From: Dicaeum eximium
Lineage: Eukaryota > Chordata > Aves > Passeriformes > Dicaeidae
Assembly (NCBI GenBank): GCA_013396995.1
Contig: VWZP01001599.1
Coordinates: 882,206 to 946,205, forward strand
Direction: 5' to 3'
DNA length: 64,000 nucleotides
The notes beneath the pieces were generated by a model, which worked only from the letters and a program-made list of their open reading frames with translations, searched no databases and was not told the DNA's origin. Positions 61,586 through 64,000 of this stretch are shown piece after piece. Position 1 is the first letter of the stretch. The number at the start of each line of letters is the position of its first letter. A program made the position numbers and the translations under genes.

Positions 61586-64000
61586 GTAAATGATACTAAG
61601 ATCTAGTATGGCATCCATGTATACTAGTGAAAGATTACTTGATAAGTTTTTAATATTCAGTTATGTCAAATGCATTCTTCTTAAAAATGTGAAATTGAAA
61701 GTGGGATATATAGATTATATTACCAAAATCATGGTATAACATATATACAAGCAATGCTTCTTGAAGCAGAATTTTGGAACTCAGAAAGTTCTGAATTTGA
61801 AACACAAAAAATTGGTAGCATTGTGCAGGAACATCCATTCTAATTCTCCACTCCGTTCGTATAAAAAGCTACCAGATATTATCACCCCATATTCTGTGAA
61901 AAACTAAAGATCTTTTGTAGCAATAGGAGGTTGAAAGAAAGAATTTTCCTCTACAGGGAGTAAGCAGGAAAGAATAAGTGGTCATCAGAGTTTCAATCTT
62001 CTGCAGCAGCAGTGAAAATTATGGAAGGTAGTGTCAGGATAGTGTGTTACTTGGGAAATAAAATGGACTGTCTTTATTTTTAAACTAAATGAAATAGCCT
62101 TTATTTGTTACCTAGGCTCTCCTGAGAAAATGAAAAGGTGGGTTTTTTTTTTCTTTCCCCAAGACCCCAACCCTCCTCCATATTGAGGAAGTAGCATTTC
62201 TGAGTCTTTCAACAGTCTTCATATATTTATGAAATGCAGCAAGTATGTTACTAACAGATGTGAATTTCATGGATACAAACTCCTAGCAATAATTTTCAGA
62301 CTTTTAACACAAGGCTCTCAAACAGCGGTTTGTTTTAGAAGTCTAGTGCATATTACTGTAGCTTTTTCTACCTGCACAAAAACCTCCAGATTCTTATATT
62401 GCAAGTGGTATCATTATGCTGTTTTGGACACTAAAGATAAAATCCAGCAATACCAATGGCAAGTATTCCATTAATTTTTAGTAAAGTCAAAATTTTATTT
62501 CAGTTTAGAAGGTGGAACATAGTCCCATTAAAGCCACTGCTTTCAAGAGTACTTTGTGGTTTTAGTGAAACAATTACAAACCCCTGATCCAGTGTTCCAG
62601 ATAGTACATAGAGAGTCTATTTCATCATTTTTTCAAGTATTTTAAAAATAAAACTAAAGTTAGGATACAAAATCTGCAGCTAGGCAGATAGTGTACATTT
62701 TTCTGACATGTTCAGGATTAATTTTGCTACCAGGCATAGGGAAGGAGGAATTTTCATTTTGCTCAAAATGTTATATTTTGTCTTTGCTTCCTAGGTGCTA
62801 TGGGTTTGTGGTTTTTTGGGTTGTTTTGGTAGAAATATCTGGGTCATTTCACCAAAGTTTCTTTCCTGTTGCCAAGACCTTTAAAATAGTGAAAAAGTAC
62901 TTTTTTTTCCCTTTGGTGTTTTTTTCCTTTTTTCAGCTTGTTATTTGCAGTATCAAGAATCCAAATTAATTACATTGTGTGGATTTATTATTCTCCTATT
63001 CTCCCCTCACTAAATGGATGTTTGGTGTATTCTTTTAGGCTTACATGCAGTTATCATTGCTAATATTTGTGGGAGACTGTAATTGACCCAATTCTTCTTT
63101 ATTCATCTTGTGTTCTAAAATTGCTTCAAAGCAAATGATTTTCAGTTATTGAGCAGCTCCTACTGACAGCAAAGGCAATTTGGTTCCTTGTTTTATTGTC
63201 AAAATTTCAAATAAGAAAGACACTTGACAGAATTGAGAAAACACAATAATAAAAACAAACATATGCATATGCAGCCTGTAATTGTTTAGTATGGGTTTTT
63301 TTTTTTTTGAGATAAACACTATATTACAGAGGTTATAGCATTGTTCTTCTATTTATAGTTGACAGGATGTGAAAAACACTTTGTTGTACAAATCATCACA
63401 TTTCAGCAACTAAATGGATCGTATGAATTCTACATGCAAGAATCACACAGCAGCAGTGTTGATATCTCCTTAATAAATTATATGAAAATTGAAAGGTATA
63501 AAATATAAAATTTTTGGAGAAAGATTTTTGTGCTTAACTTTACCATATAATCCTTTTTCATTACTTGTAGTTTGTTCTCAAGTGAATGGATATATGTAAC
63601 AATTCAAAGTGGAGACTTTTAAAAACAAGATTATTTAAATTTTATAGGCTTAAGAAAGGATGTATAGAAATAAATATTTTTAAAAGTCCTTTCTAATACC
63701 TCTTCTTAACTAGCCAGGTGGAAAGAAATTATACTGGTGTAATTTTAAGGAAAAATAATTTACTGTTCAAATTTTTCAATGTGTTGAGTTGTGTTGTCAA
63801 TGGTAAGTTTCTGTTGTTTTGGGTTTTTTTCTCGTAGAATCATACAATCATTTAGATTGGAAAAGACCCTTAGGATCATTGAGTCCAACAGTGAGACTTA
63901 ACACAAGCCTATGCTGGTGGGTGATCACACCATGATTTAATTAATTGAGAATATTTTTAAAGTGGACTTAGTAACTAAATGGATTTTGACATTTCTAAGT
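61586..64000 (+). other. CTTNBP2: CTTNBP2 intron 5 (partial, runs off the window)
   Basis: At least 2.4 kb of AT-rich intron follows the exon 5 donor. It contains T-rich tracts (near 62139 and 63296) and an antisense CR1 end near 63836. The next exon, expected to begin with the rest of the second ankyrin repeat, is not in the window. Confidence 0.85.
63836..63935 (-). mobile_element. CR1 LINE 3' end, antisense
   Basis: The plus strand reads AGAATCATACAATCATTTAG, then ATTGGAAAAGACCCTTAGGA, then TCATTGAGTCCAAC. This is the reverse complement of the CR1 terminal region (TTGGACT...GATGATC...CTTTTCCAA...ATGATTCT). A T-rich tract sits immediately on its left. The right boundary is approximate. Confidence 0.88.

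Overview
The window is vertebrate nuclear DNA, most likely from a bird. It is AT-rich and intron-dominated, has one GC-rich CpG island, and carries several CR1 retrotransposon fragments, the dominant LINE of birds and other reptiles. A non-avian reptile cannot be excluded from the sequence alone. One protein-coding gene is supported: the 5' part of CTTNBP2 (cortactin-binding protein 2) on the + strand. No bacterial-type operon, CRISPR array, phage or intact retrovirus was seen.

Layout: 1 to about 28,900 is intergenic DNA with no recognisable gene. It holds simple repeats, small tandem duplications, a perfect 25-bp inverted repeat near 3.2 kb and an upstream copy of a 24-bp word (28,035) that recurs beside exon 1. 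About 28,900-30,500 is a CpG island with the presumed promoter, 5'UTR and coding exon 1 (start codon 29,293). Four further coding exons follow at 39,038-39,145, 50,628-50,852, 55,663-57,313 and 61,382-61,585, all with GT/AG boundaries and compatible phases (0,0,0,1,1). Introns 1-4 are about 9.7, 11.5, 4.8 and 4.1 kb. The gene runs off the right edge inside intron 5, so most ankyrin repeats and the C-terminal part are outside the window.

The five exons together encode about 752 residues: the N-terminal CortBP2 coiled-coil region (exons 2-4), a Ser/Thr/Pro-rich disordered region with a PPPIPPKKPGL cortactin-SH3-type motif (exon 4), and the start of the ankyrin domain (exon 5). In mammals CTTNBP2 is a neuronal dendritic-spine scaffold that binds cortactin and the striatin/PP2A (STRIPAK) complex.

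Main items for a second look: an open reading frame through the exon 4 donor that would give an ankyrin-less protein with a hydrophobic tail; the 24-bp exact duplication flanking the promoter; the long perfect hairpin at 3.2 kb; an upstream ORF, a G-quadruplex motif and a duplicated 13-mer in the 5' leader; and a polypyrimidine minisatellite 18 nt downstream of the exon 3 donor. No wholly new biological system was found.
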